Assembly (NCBI GenBank): GCA_965658745.1
Contig: CBFHTK010000008.1
Span: forward strand, 62,001-126,000
Origin: JAHDFB01 sp965658745
GTDB lineage: Bacteria; Bacteroidota; Bacteroidia; Chitinophagales; Saprospiraceae
Direction: 5' to 3'
Length of the DNA stretch: 64,000 bases
Part shown: piece by piece, positions 44,671-53,750 of the stretch
Numbering within the stretch: the first letter of the stretch is position 1
Layout of the letters: each line of letters begins with the position of its first letter
Translations under genes and position numbers: made by a program
The notes under the pieces: model-generated
The model's input: only the letters and a program-made list of their open reading frames with translations
The model's database searches: none
What the model was told of the DNA's origin: nothing

Positions 44671-44997
44671 TTAGACTGCAAAAGACTCTCCACAACCACA
44701 AGTACGACTAGCGTTTGGATTATTGAAGAAAAAGCCTTTTCCTTCTAGACCACCTGAAAATTCAAGTGTCGTATTACATAAGTAAAGAAATGATTTGAGG
44801 TCAGTCACAACACGTACATCATTGTCGTCAAAAATCTGATCGTCAGGTCTTGATTCATTATCAAAATCCATCTCATAAGAAAGACCAGAACAGCCTCCGC
44901 TTGTCACAGAAACTCGCACGAAATAGGAATCATCTAGTGATTCACCATTCATCAACTCACTTATCTTTTCTTTTGCACTATCTGCTACAAAAAGCAT
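44671..44997 (-). CDS. Iron-sulfur cluster assembly protein, IscA/HesB family
   Basis: A 108-residue A-type carrier that accepts and delivers Fe-S clusters. The three ligand cysteines are visible: SGGCSGLSYEM and the C-terminal CGCGESF pair. The length is typical. It is third in the order iscS, iscU, iscA, all leftward, with a 40-bp gap after iscU. SufA/ErpA-type members share the motifs, so the exact name is assigned by operon context only. Confidence 0.92.
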   Translation of the reverse strand: MLFVADSAKEKISELMNGESLDDSYFVRVSVTSGGCSGLSYEMDFDNESRPDDQIFDDNDVRVVTDLKSFLYLCNTTLEFSGGLEGKGFFFNNPNASRTCGCGESFAV

Positions 44998-45037
44998 ATT
45001 ATTCTATTTACTCCTACCACATAAGGCAGGTTTATCA

Positions 45038-45421
45038 CTACTTGTTTTTCTCTTGGTAATCCTTAATTGCGTCTTTGATCGCATCTTCTGCCAATACTGA
45101 ACAGTGAATCTTTACTGGAGGCAAAGCTAATTCCTCAACAATAGTCATATTATCGATACTCAAAGCTTCATCAATTGATTTACCCTTCAACCATTCAGTC
45201 GCTAATGAAGAGGAAGCAATTGCAGAACCGCAGCCAAATGTTTTAAATTTAGCATCTTCAATAACTCCTGTGTTATCGTCAACTTGAATTTGCAAACGCA
45301 TTACGTCTCCACACTCAGGCGCTCCTACAAGACCTGTTCCAACATTCTTAGAACTTTTATCAAGTGTACCAACATTTTTTGGATTCTTAAAATGATCCAA
45401 TACTTTTTCTGAGTAAGCCAT
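45038..45421 (-). CDS. iscU: Iron-sulfur cluster scaffold protein
   Basis: A 127-residue U-type scaffold on which Fe-S clusters are built from IscS-derived sulfur. Three ligand cysteines: APECGDVMRL, FGCGSAIASSS and KIHCSVLAEDAI, plus the conserved Asp in PECGD. The HscA-binding LPPVK motif is present (LALPPVKIHC), although no hscA or hscB is in the window. Second gene of the isc cluster, 80 bp after iscS. Confidence 0.95.
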   Translation of the reverse strand: MAYSEKVLDHFKNPKNVGTLDKSSKNVGTGLVGAPECGDVMRLQIQVDDNTGVIEDAKFKTFGCGSAIASSSLATEWLKGKSIDEALSIDNMTIVEELALPPVKIHCSVLAEDAIKDAIKDYQEKNK

Positions 45422-45501
45422 TTTTATTTATTTATTCGATTTGTAGAATTGTTTCCTATTATGTATTCTAACGCCCACATGACGTTTAAAGTTTCCTTTC
45501 T

Positions 45502-46722
45502 TTAGTGTGCAGTCCATTCGATCGCATCGAGATCAACTCCTTCTTTGTACATTTCCCAAATTGGACTAAGATTTCTCATATGATTTACTCCCTTGGAAAT
45601 CTCTTCGATTGTATAGTCGATTTCCTCTTCCGTCGTGAATCGGCCTAAGCTAAATCTTATAGAAGAGTGCGCAAGATCGTCTCCAAGTCCTAGGGCAATC
45701 AATACGTATGAAGGTTCCAAACTTGCAGAAGTACAAGCAGACCCTGACGAAACACCAATTTCTTGATTGAATGTCATCATCAAGCCTTCTCCTTCAACAT
45801 GCTTAAATGAAATATTTGTTACGTGCGGCATTCTATTTTCAACATCACCGTTGATGTACGTTTCCTCTAAGCTTTCGCACAAAGCTTTCTCCAACTTATC
45901 ACGTAAAACAGATAATCTTTGAGCTTCTTCAGCCATTTCCTTTTGAGCCAACTCTGCTGCTTTTCCAAAACCTACGATACCTGGCACATTCAAAGTACCT
46001 GAACGCATACCGCGTTCATGACCACCGCCATCCATTTGAGCAGTTACTTTAACCCTCGGGTTCTTGCGATTAACAAATAATGCGCCCACACCTTTTGGTC
46101 CATACATTTTATGTGAAGTAAAAGCCATCAAGTGTATACCAACTTCTTTTGGGAACGTTGGAATTTTTCCAACTGCTTGAGTTGCATCGCTCATTAGCAA
46201 TACTCCCTTACGATTACAGATTTCACCTATAGCCTTCATGTCTTGAATAACTCCAGTCTCGTTATTAGCCCACATGATTGACACAAGAATTGTATTATCT
46301 TTAATTGCAGCCTCAAGTTCATTTAAATCAACTCGACCTAATCTGTCAACCTTAAGATAAGTCACTTCTGCACCCATCTTCTCCAATTTCTTGCACGTAT
46401 CCAAAACTGCTTTGTGCTCTGTTTCAAGGGTAATAATATGGTTACCTTTACGAGCGTACATTTCATATACTCCTTTGATTGCAAGGTTATCAGCCTCCGT
46501 TGCTCCTGAAGTAAAGATTATCTCCTTTGCGTCGACCTTTAGTAAATTAGCGATTTGCTCTCTCGCATAATCAACCGCTTCTTCGGATCTCCATCCAAAT
46601 GGGTGATTTCTTGATGCTGCATTTCCATGCAAATCATAAAAGTAAGGAACCATCGCTTCAACTACACGTGGATCACAGGGTGTTGTGGCATTATTGTCTA
46701 AATAAATTAACTTCTTGCTCAT
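45502..46722 (-). CDS. iscS: Cysteine desulfurase
   Basis: A 406-residue PLP enzyme that removes sulfur from cysteine as a persulfide for Fe-S clusters and thiolated tRNA. PLP lysine in TSHKMYGPKG (about 208), sulfur-accepting cysteine in SSGSACTSAS (about 330) and N-terminal YLDNNATTP. The length and active-site loop match group I (IscS/NifS). It leads the leftward iscS-iscU-iscA run. No iscR-type regulator is adjacent, so control is not evident. Confidence 0.95.
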   Translation of the reverse strand: MSKKLIYLDNNATTPCDPRVVEAMVPYFYDLHGNAASRNHPFGWRSEEAVDYAREQIANLLKVDAKEIIFTSGATEADNLAIKGVYEMYARKGNHIITLETEHKAVLDTCKKLEKMGAEVTYLKVDRLGRVDLNELEAAIKDNTILVSIMWANNETGVIQDMKAIGEICNRKGVLLMSDATQAVGKIPTFPKEVGIHLMAFTSHKMYGPKGVGALFVNRKNPRVKVTAQMDGGGHERGMRSGTLNVPGIVGFGKAAELAQKEMAEEAQRLSVLRDKLEKALCESLEETYINGDVENRMPHVTNISFKHVEGEGLMMTFNQEIGVSSGSACTSASLEPSYVLIALGLGDDLAHSSIRFSLGRFTTEEEIDYTIEEISKGVNHMRNLSPIWEMYKEGVDLDAIEWTAH

Positions 46723-46973
46723 CGAGTATTTTTTTTGAAAATCAACACAAATATAGCACTTCGCTATTCTTTTGCAGTGTACTCCTTAGAAAACATCTAA
46801 ATAAAGAAAATTATTTTTATAAACTTTAGAAAAATACTACTTGGAAAGAGGCATTTCATCTATATCGTTCAATTACAGAAAAACAAGTCATTGTTCTTTA
46901 ATAATATTCACCGACACAAGATGAAAAAAGACTTTGTCAAAAGTAATATTCTAAGTTGACTCATTCTACATCT

Positions 46974-47010
46974 CAGTGTGCTACACTCCTCATAGACAAT
47001 TGATAACCAA
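46974..47010 (-). repeat. Dispersed intergenic repeat, copy H
   Basis: On the minus strand: module 1 TTGGTTATCAA (47010-47000), spacer, then module 2 GGAGTGTAGCACACTG (46989-46974). Confidence 0.7.
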
Positions 47011-47130
47011 ACATTTATATGAAATAAATTCAATAAAGCTCATCAAGGTATAAATGAAAAGTACGCACCTGCGTCCAAATTGAGATTCCGCCAAAAACTC
47101 AAATTTAGCGATCCTACTACTACCATGAAC

Positions 47131-47169
47131 CTTGTGGCACACTCTTCGTTATTTGCTCATTATCAACTA
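47131..47169 (-). repeat. Dispersed intergenic repeat, copy I
   Basis: On the minus strand: module 1 GTTGATAATGAG (right end near 47169), spacer, then module 2 AGAGTGTGCCACAAGG (left end 47131). Same orientation as copy H. Confidence 0.6.
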
Positions 47170-47263
47170 TTTACATCAATCTATTTTTGCATCTCCTTCA
47201 AACTACTCCTTTGGGTAGGGCGGCGAGACTTACATCTCTCTAATTTTGATCAAAACACTTCAT

Positions 47264-48480
47264 ATGCCAACTCCAACAAACGAAACTCAAAACCAATCAA
47301 GCTTTCAAGGGCCTGCAGCTGAAACCGAAGTTTTTGAGTCTCAAGGAGTAGGGTTTGCAGCCCCAGCTTTTTCACTAAGTTCAGGAGATGAAGGCACACA
47401 AACAAATCAAAACCAAGTAGATGAAGACATTGACGATCTAGGAGGAGAAGAAGCAATCGACGATGCTTTTTACGATGGATTCGCCAATGATTATAGGATC
47501 GCTGCAGAAGAGTTTGATAGTTCCTCTAGTGAGCTGCTAGCGTTCGATCTCACTCAATCTGATTGGTCAGTAGCTGCACCAGATCATGAATATGGCAAAG
47601 ACATAATAAATGAACTTTTGAATAGCATTGCCATCGTTATAAATGCCAATGAAAATGATTCAGAAGAGTCGCAGGATGAAAATAGAGAAGACGCTTACAG
47701 GTATCTAGAAATGTTATTAATGTGTACGGAGCTGCAGCTCTCTTATGTAAAGCTCTTTAAAGCCATTCAGTCCAAGAAACTAAAGCCGATGCTTCAACTG
47801 TTCATAAAGATCTTCGAAGCCTACAATTATGCAGATCTACTTACTAAACTTGAAAAACTGCATGAAGACACGGCCAAACTACAAAAAATGATGGTCGATG
47901 CTAACAAGATGCTATTAAAAGAAGGGTCTGATCTAATGGTCGACGTTCTAGCAATTGGTCTTGAGGCTAGTATACTTACTGCGCTAGGAATTTCAAATCC
48001 TATTCTTGGGGGTGTTATAATGCTTGGATTACTTTACGGAACTAAAGCTGCTAAGGACTGTTCCAGAGAGTCCGGGGGATCCTATTTCTACTGTCCTTCT
48101 AACCAAGACAGATGAAGGATTGGATCTACTAGCTAAAGGTATGGAAGTTAGTAAAGATGCAACTGACGGATTTAAAGATGCTACAGGAAAGATAGGTAAG
48201 GTTAAAAAACGGACTTGGAACGGTCGTGGGAGCAGCCAAAACCTATAAAGCATATGATCAAGTAAAAGCGTTGGAAGCATTCTATAATGATTACAAAAAG
48301 AATGCGGAGGAGCTTTCAAAACTATATATTAGCGAATATGCGGCAAAACTAGAAGCATCTGGTAGAGCTGCGAATGCTCTTTATCAAGCAGGTTTAGAAA
48401 TAGGACCTACCATCGATGACGCTTTAGGAGATATTCAATTCTATAAGAATGAAATCGATGCCTTTGAAATGGAAGGCTAA
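47264..48480 (+). pseudogene. Large helical protein, broken by two +1 frameshifts
   Basis: Three frames join into one protein of about 404 residues. Frame 1 starts at ATG 47264 (MPTPTNETQNQSSF). After an extra G in the G5 run at 48074-48078, the reading continues as DPISTVLLTKTDEGLDLLAKG. After an extra A in the A6 run near 48204-48209 it continues as NGLGTVVGAAKTYKAYDQVK to the stop at 48480. The N-terminus (GFAAPAFSLSSGDEG) resembles linker sequences seen in Bacteroidota proteins of extracellular contractile-injection or toxin loci, by appearance only. The rest is helical with two hydrophobic helices (LAIGLEASILTALG, ILGGVIMLGLLYG). Intact fragments: 47264-48115 and, from GTG, 48226-48480. 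Confidence 0.7.
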
Positions 48481-48486
48481 AACACA

Positions 48487-49134
48487 TTAATCGATAGCTT
48501 CGTGAAGTTCTTTCAGAAATCTTTTTCTGGGAATCGGGCTTGCGCCCAAAGATCGAAGATGTTGCGTATCTTGCTGGCAATCGATAAATCGGTAATCAAG
48601 CTCTTCAAGTTTCTTAACCAAAGAAATAAATCCGAATTTGCTAGCATTGCTTTTGTAGCTAAACATCGATTCGCCGCAAAATACTCTGCCCAAATCAACT
48701 CCATACAATCCTCCCACCAAATCATGTCCTTCCCAAACTTCAACGGATTTTGCATATCCTAGTTCGTGCAGTTTTTCGTAGGCCTCTACAATATCTCCAG
48801 TAATCCAAGTACCCTCTTGTCCACTGCGTTGACTTGATTTACAATTTCGAATTACTGTACCGAAAGCTTGATTGAAAGTTACGTGATATTTTTGTTGATT
48901 AAAGTAGGGACGCATACTTTTAGAAACCTTCAGGTTCTTCGGATAAAGGACCATTCGAGGATTTAAAGACCACCAAATTATAGGATCGTGTTCATTGTAC
49001 CATGGAAAGATTCCACTCCTGTAAGCTAATAACAGTCTATCTGGGGACAAGTCGCCGCCTACTGCAACAATTCCCTGTGGACTAGAATGTTCAGCAGAAG
49101 GAAATTCGAGTTCTTCGCTGAGAATATGAATCAT
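48487..49134 (-). CDS. aat: Leucyl/phenylalanyl-tRNA--protein transferase
   Basis: A 215-residue enzyme that adds Leu or Phe to N-terminal Lys/Arg of proteins, making N-degrons for ClpS/ClpAP. Family motifs: GIFPWYNEHDPIIWWSLNPRMVLYP (central pocket) and SMFSYKSNASKFG (catalytic region), then IDCQQDTQHLRSLGA. The start overlaps the clpS stop by 4 bp, so writer and reader of the leucine N-degron pathway are translated from one message. Confidence 0.94.
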   Translation of the reverse strand: MIHILSEELEFPSAEHSSPQGIVAVGGDLSPDRLLLAYRSGIFPWYNEHDPIIWWSLNPRMVLYPKNLKVSKSMRPYFNQQKYHVTFNQAFGTVIRNCKSSQRSGQEGTWITGDIVEAYEKLHELGYAKSVEVWEGHDLVGGLYGVDLGRVFCGESMFSYKSNASKFGFISLVKKLEELDYRFIDCQQDTQHLRSLGASPIPRKRFLKELHEAID

Positions 49135-49445
49135 TTATGATTTTTCGTCGACTCGATAACAGCTGATAAGCCTCGTTCAACCAATGCATCTTTCATCGGT
49201 TTTAGAACTTCAAATTTATCAGTTTTTGCACAAGCTTTCCCAGTGTAATGAATCATCAAAGACAACTGCTCAGCTTGCTCAAAACTGTGCTTACAAACTT
49301 CTATAAAACACTGAATTACCCAATTAAATGTATTTACATCATCGTTGTAAACAATTAATTGCGACCCTTGACCAACATCCTGCAACTCATCCAAATCGAT
49401 TAGTTCTTCAGTATCAGACATAGAATCTAGTATATTCAAATTCAT
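49131..49445 (-). CDS. clpS: ATP-dependent Clp protease adaptor ClpS
   Basis: A 104-residue adaptor that binds N-terminal bulky hydrophobic residues and hands substrates to ClpA/ClpC. The core motif YNDDVNTFNWVIQCF (about 33-47) includes the acidic residues that bind the free N-terminus; HYTGKACAKT follows. An alternative ATG eight codons downstream would also work. It overlaps aat by 4 bp and follows the peroxiredoxin gene by 10 bp, so all three leftward genes form one operon. Confidence 0.93.
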   Translation of the reverse strand: MNLNILDSMSDTEELIDLDELQDVGQGSQLIVYNDDVNTFNWVIQCFIEVCKHSFEQAEQLSLMIHYTGKACAKTDKFEVLKPMKDALVERGLSAVIESTKNHK

Positions 49446-49455
49446 AAAAAAAAGT

Positions 49456-49926
49456 TTATTTTAGTGTGGAAAGTACTTCCTCAATTGCTGCAAAGTTAGG
49501 CAATTCACCTGCATTTTCTAACACCTCAGCATATCTAATAGTTCCTGATTTATCCACAACGAAAGCAGATCGCTTGCTAACTTCTTTCATTCCAAGAACA
49601 AACTCATTGTACAAAGCTCCATAGGACCTTGAAACGTCTTTATTAAAGTCGGAAAGCAAAGGAAAGTTATATGATTCTTGTTCTTTGAATTTTTCAAGAA
49701 CAAATGGTGAATCAACACTTATGGCAACAACTTCTGTATTTAATTCTAAATACTTATTGTAATTATCTCTTATTGAGCAAAGCTCAGTTGTGCACACTCC
49801 CGTAAAAGCAAGTGGAAAAAAAAGTATAACAAGATTCTTATCAGTGTAATCCTTCAAATTCACTTCTTGCTTTTCGCTTGAATACAATGCAAAATCTGGC
49901 GCTTTATCTCCTTCTGTCAATTTCAT
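49456..49926 (-). CDS. Peroxiredoxin (AhpE-like/thioredoxin-fold)
   Basis: A 156-residue thiol peroxidase. The peroxidatic motif PLAFTGVC gives peroxidatic Cys45; Cys50 lies five residues on, in the same helix, as in AhpE/atypical types, and could resolve the disulfide. An Arg expected near FVVDKSGTIRYAE supports the active site. It reduces hydrogen peroxide and organic hydroperoxides in the cytosol. First gene of the peroxiredoxin-clpS-aat run. Confidence 0.9.
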   Translation of the reverse strand: MKLTEGDKAPDFALYSSEKQEVNLKDYTDKNLVILFFPLAFTGVCTTELCSIRDNYNKYLELNTEVVAISVDSPFVLEKFKEQESYNFPLLSDFNKDVSRSYGALYNEFVLGMKEVSKRSAFVVDKSGTIRYAEVLENAGELPNFAAIEEVLSTLK

Positions 49927-49994
49927 ACCTCAATTATTAGATTTTCAATTTTTGATTTAAAAAATCTAATCAAACTCACAAATCTTGCATTTGA

Positions 49995-52900
49995 TTAGAT
50001 TCTATAATTATTGTAAAGATCAATTAGGTTCAATTTGTTCAAATCAAATGTAAAACTTACTCTACTAAAATAATTGCCAGGCTGTGCAACACGAATATTT
50101 TCTGACTGAAAAATCGGGAAATAAACATTTACAAAGTCGAGTCCATTAAACATAATTCCTCCACTATAAATCGTCTCAAATTCATGTCCAATGCTCGTTG
50201 GTCTGTTTGACATATAGCCTCCATAATCAAAATAAAGTTTGAATAGTGATGGTATTCTTTTTATTGGAATATCGGTTACTAAATTCACTGCAAAAGCAGC
50301 TTGGTCAGATTGTCCCAAATGATTAGCACTTACATCTTGACCCGCAACCTTAAAAGCTCCGAATCTTTGTCCAACTTGATTTGCATTTACACCACCCTGC
50401 ATATCTCGTCCAAAGAAATAGTCTTCAAAAGCATGATCTGCGTCGGCAGTATGAATCAAATTGATGTTATTATTAACTCCACCATATGAGGCATTATTCC
50501 CGGTTGTATTGTCAAACTCCGTATAAGGAAAAACTGCACCATAAAAACGGACAGACAAGTTCTTTTTCTTCATAAAAGCATAAGTCTGTTTAGCTTCTAG
50601 ATCTAAACGAACAGATTGTAATCTCTCGTCGGGAAGTATATTTTCATAATTTGCATATTCAGCGGAAAATGAGGCCTCAAAAGGAGCAAGTACAGAAGCG
50701 TGCTGAATATCATAACTTGCTTTAGTATAAATATTATCTGCTGTTGTTTCACCAGTATCACCAAATTTATCGACATTACTAATTCGTACAAATGTATTCT
50801 TAAGCTCCACTTTTGAGGTCCATAAAGAACCTTCACCATGCATAAGATGAAAAGTAACAGATGGTGTGATCGTTCCATAATCTGCTCGATTCTCAAGTCC
50901 GAGATCTTGTCCCAAACTAAATTGCTTTGAACCAAGCTTATAGCTTACTCTTTGCAGGGCGCCTTTATGTACTACTTGGTCATATTGCAATAGCGCAGTA
51001 CCAACAATCTTTTGACTATTGAATCCATACATGGTGTTAGCCACAAACTTCAATCTTGGATAAGGTAAAGACAGATTGTTCAAGTGGAGTCCTGCCATAA
51101 AACCATCATTTACATTGTATCCAAGAGCAGGTAAAAGATATAACTGCTTTTTATCCATCCGATCAAATCCCGTAGCGTAACCAATTTTTGGCATATTAAT
51201 GCCTTTGGATTTTTTGTAGTTATTATCCATATTCCAGTCAAGCATCGTGTAAGACGAATCAACTACAAAATAATCGTAATCACCATTTGGAAAATCTACT
51301 ACATTGGAGGATTCTACTGAATCGTACCACTTTGTTTCCACTGCCGTTGCTTTCTTGTATGCGGTGATAGGAAACGGTGCATTCACATCTCCCGTATTCT
51401 TTATTTTAATCTTGTAATTTTCACCTTCTTGCTTAATATTGGATATCTTGTAATTTACTTCATCCGAGCTATAGATAAAACCATCGAAAAACCAACTCAA
51501 ATCCTCGCCTGATTCTTTATTGAAATGTGCAATTACATCGTCTGGACCAGGATGTTTGAATTCCCACTTATCGTACAAGCTATGCATGATCTTATCAAAT
51601 CGTTCAACGCCCAAATACTGCTCTAGAAATTCGAACGCAAGGGCCGGCTTTTCGTAACAACTTAGAAAATAATTGATATTACTAAACTCAGCAGAGTGTA
51701 ATGATGGATCTTGCGCATGTCCTCTCTTCATCTGTGCACGTAGAATGAATTGCATAGCACTTGTTGGAAGATTACCAACTATACGCTCAGGAAGCCCCAT
51801 GGTCATGGGTGCATCATAGTACAATTGATCATAGCGATGATCATAGTAAGAATTTAATCCCTCATCCAACCATGGATGGTCTCGCTCATTAAATCCAAGG
51901 ATCCCGTAGAACCAATTATGTCCAACTTCGTGCGTGATCACTCCATCCAGAGCTTGCGGTTGGCCCATAGCGCCAATAACCGTAATCATAGGATATTCCA
52001 TTCCTCCTCCAGCACTAAGTGCACTCTGTACAGCAGTAGCATGTGGATATGGATAATTCCCAACTTTTTCAGAGTAAAACTTAACGGAACGATCCACGTA
52101 GCCTAAAGCATCTTGCCACATACTTTTTTCTGTATCGGTGTAAAATACATATGTATCTACGTACTTACCGTTGCTTAATGTTACCTGACCTTTCTCAACA
52201 TAAAATCTCTTATCCGCAAACCAACCGAAGTCATGGACGTTTTCTGCCAAATAACGTATGGTTTTCATTTTGGAGCTTGACTCCGGAAAAGAATTATCAC
52301 GAATCGAATCCTGTGCCCTAGCTTTGGTTTCCTTCATTTTCTCTTCTAAGAACAAAATTTCTGATTCATTCTGTAAAACACCAGTTGAAGCAACAACATA
52401 ATTCTCCGGCAGTGTAATCGTAACATCATACGACCCAAACTCTGAATAAAACTCTCCTTGATTCAAGTAGGGCATTGGGTGCCAACCATCTCGATCATAT
52501 ACAGCAGGCTTAGGAAACCATTGAGTCATCTGGTATGAAGTTCCTACATGACCCAAACGGCTAAATGACGCTGGAATTTTCAACTTCAATGGAGTCGAAA
52601 TTGTTACTTGGCCTTCAGGCTTTAGACTTTCTGGCAAGATAATAAATACGATATCTGGATTATTTTCGTAGTACTGATGTTGAACCGATTTTCCATCTAC
52701 TTTAAAATGAAGTGCTTCAAAGTTCCCTCTGCTAGAATCTTGTGCATAGTGAAACTTAGTGTTTTTATTTTTTAGCTGTTGCTTTGCAAAAGCGGTGGTC
52801 CGATCTTTGTAAGCATTTGCCCAAAGATGTATGAAGATAGTGTCCAACACATCTGGAGAATTATTGATATAGTCCATTGAGATGCTACCATCCAATCGAT

Positions 52901-53144
52901 GCTTCACATCGTCCAAACTTACATCGATGGTTGTATTTACCGTCTGTTGAAAATATGGTTCGAAAGACTTCTTTGAAGAGGCTCGATTGACCATTTGTGC
53001 ATTAATCGCATTTGAAGTAATCAAAAAGCACACAATAATCAAGCAAATAGAATGTCCAATCGTAGAAATTCTATTACTTTTAGTGTGATGAAAGGAGAAA
53101 AAGGTCTCTGAATGCTTTACTAATCTGGTCATCATCTGTTTCAA
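49995..53144 (-). CDS. M1 family metallopeptidase, secreted
   Basis: A 1049-residue zinc aminopeptidase-like protein. The hydrophobic signal segment lies at about 31-50 (SICLIIVCFLITSNAINAQ) behind a long basic N-terminal stretch; no other Met lies near it. N-terminal beta domain to about 250, then the catalytic domain with GGMEYP (about 380-385, exopeptidase-type GxMEN equivalent), HEVGH (405-409) and Glu428 in WLDEGLN. The C-terminal 450 residues are beta-rich and barrel-like (ending VNVYFPIFQSENIRVAQPGNYF-type strands), unusual for M1 enzymes but common in Bacteroidota members. Likely periplasmic or outer-membrane peptide degradation. Confidence 0.92.
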   Translation of the reverse strand: MKQMMTRLVKHSETFFSFHHTKSNRISTIGHSICLIIVCFLITSNAINAQMVNRASSKKSFEPYFQQTVNTTIDVSLDDVKHRLDGSISMDYINNSPDVLDTIFIHLWANAYKDRTTAFAKQQLKNKNTKFHYAQDSSRGNFEALHFKVDGKSVQHQYYENNPDIVFIILPESLKPEGQVTISTPLKLKIPASFSRLGHVGTSYQMTQWFPKPAVYDRDGWHPMPYLNQGEFYSEFGSYDVTITLPENYVVASTGVLQNESEILFLEEKMKETKARAQDSIRDNSFPESSSKMKTIRYLAENVHDFGWFADKRFYVEKGQVTLSNGKYVDTYVFYTDTEKSMWQDALGYVDRSVKFYSEKVGNYPYPHATAVQSALSAGGGMEYPMITVIGAMGQPQALDGVITHEVGHNWFYGILGFNERDHPWLDEGLNSYYDHRYDQLYYDAPMTMGLPERIVGNLPTSAMQFILRAQMKRGHAQDPSLHSAEFSNINYFLSCYEKPALAFEFLEQYLGVERFDKIMHSLYDKWEFKHPGPDDVIAHFNKESGEDLSWFFDGFIYSSDEVNYKISNIKQEGENYKIKIKNTGDVNAPFPITAYKKATAVETKWYDSVESSNVVDFPNGDYDYFVVDSSYTMLDWNMDNNYKKSKGINMPKIGYATGFDRMDKKQLYLLPALGYNVNDGFMAGLHLNNLSLPYPRLKFVANTMYGFNSQKIVGTALLQYDQVVHKGALQRVSYKLGSKQFSLGQDLGLENRADYGTITPSVTFHLMHGEGSLWTSKVELKNTFVRISNVDKFGDTGETTADNIYTKASYDIQHASVLAPFEASFSAEYANYENILPDERLQSVRLDLEAKQTYAFMKKKNLSVRFYGAVFPYTEFDNTTGNNASYGGVNNNINLIHTADADHAFEDYFFGRDMQGGVNANQVGQRFGAFKVAGQDVSANHLGQSDQAAFAVNLVTDIPIKRIPSLFKLYFDYGGYMSNRPTSIGHEFETIYSGGIMFNGLDFVNVYFPIFQSENIRVAQPGNYFSRVSFTFDLNKLNLIDLYNNYRI

Positions 53145-53165
53145 ATTTTTATAAAGAAAAATTCT

Positions 53166-53750
53166 ATGCTTAGGTATCTAGCTACAATAATAATTCTTAT
53201 CGGGCTAATTTCCTGCAAAGCTCGACAAAAGACCTTGAAACTAGACGAAGCGCAGCAATCTCAAAATATTTCACTCGATTTCCCGTATGATGTGCTGGGA
53301 TATTGGGAAGGACAATTGGAAATTTATGGAGTAGATAGCCTTCTTCAAACGGTCCCTATGGCTGTTTTAATCGATGAAACGCTAGACCCTGTTGTATTTC
53401 AATGGGAATTAATATACAATCCTGGGGACCAAGAAGACAGACGTCCATACCTATTACTCATGCACAATAAGGAACGTAATCATTACAAAATCGATGAAGA
53501 CAACGGAATTATCTTAGACTGTTTTCTTTTTGAAAATAAGCTGATTTCTACTTTTGATGTAGGAGGTACGCTTCTTACGACGATGAATACATTCCTTGAA
53601 GATGACATGGTTTTTGAAGTAATCGCAGGTCCTATTGAAATCATTAATACTACAGGTGACATGAAAGTAAATGAAAATATTGTTCCTCCTGTTAATTCCT
53701 ATCAAACAAAAACATACCAAAGAGCAGTTCTCAAAAGGATCCGAGGCTAG
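53166..53750 (+). CDS. Putative lipoprotein of unknown function (194 aa)
   Basis: Lipoprotein signal with lipobox LIGLISC (Cys about residue 18). The mature part is beta-rich and lipocalin-like in rhythm (YDVLGYWEGQLEIYG, PVVFQWELIYNPG, TLLTTMNTFLEDDMVFEV), but no family is recognised. It is divergent from the M1 peptidase, 21 bp away. Its stop codon lies inside the loop of a hairpin that opens a structured repeat region. Confidence 0.72.
   Translation: MLRYLATIIILIGLISCKARQKTLKLDEAQQSQNISLDFPYDVLGYWEGQLEIYGVDSLLQTVPMAVLIDETLDPVVFQWELIYNPGDQEDRRPYLLLMHNKERNHYKIDEDNGIILDCFLFENKLISTFDVGGTLLTTMNTFLEDDMVFEVIAGPIEIINTTGDMKVNENIVPPVNSYQTKTYQRAVLKRIRG

Larger units (their letters stand above)
46723..47263. 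other. Divergent spacer carrying two repeats
   Basis: Between iscS and the broken plus-strand gene. It contains copies H and I of the dispersed repeat, both on the minus strand about 157 bp apart. No reading frame in the region looks coding. Confidence 0.5.

Noticed and set aside
2031..47169. Reading the dispersed repeats as sigma-54 promoters (TGGCA-like core, ATTTACA after copy D)
   Set aside because: Most copies lack GC at the -12 position, several read GTAGCA instead of TGGCA, and four of nine lie between convergent genes where no promoter is expected.
47080..47322. 80-codon plus-strand frame before the broken gene
   Set aside because: It overlaps repeat copy I and the true ATG at 47264 in another frame.
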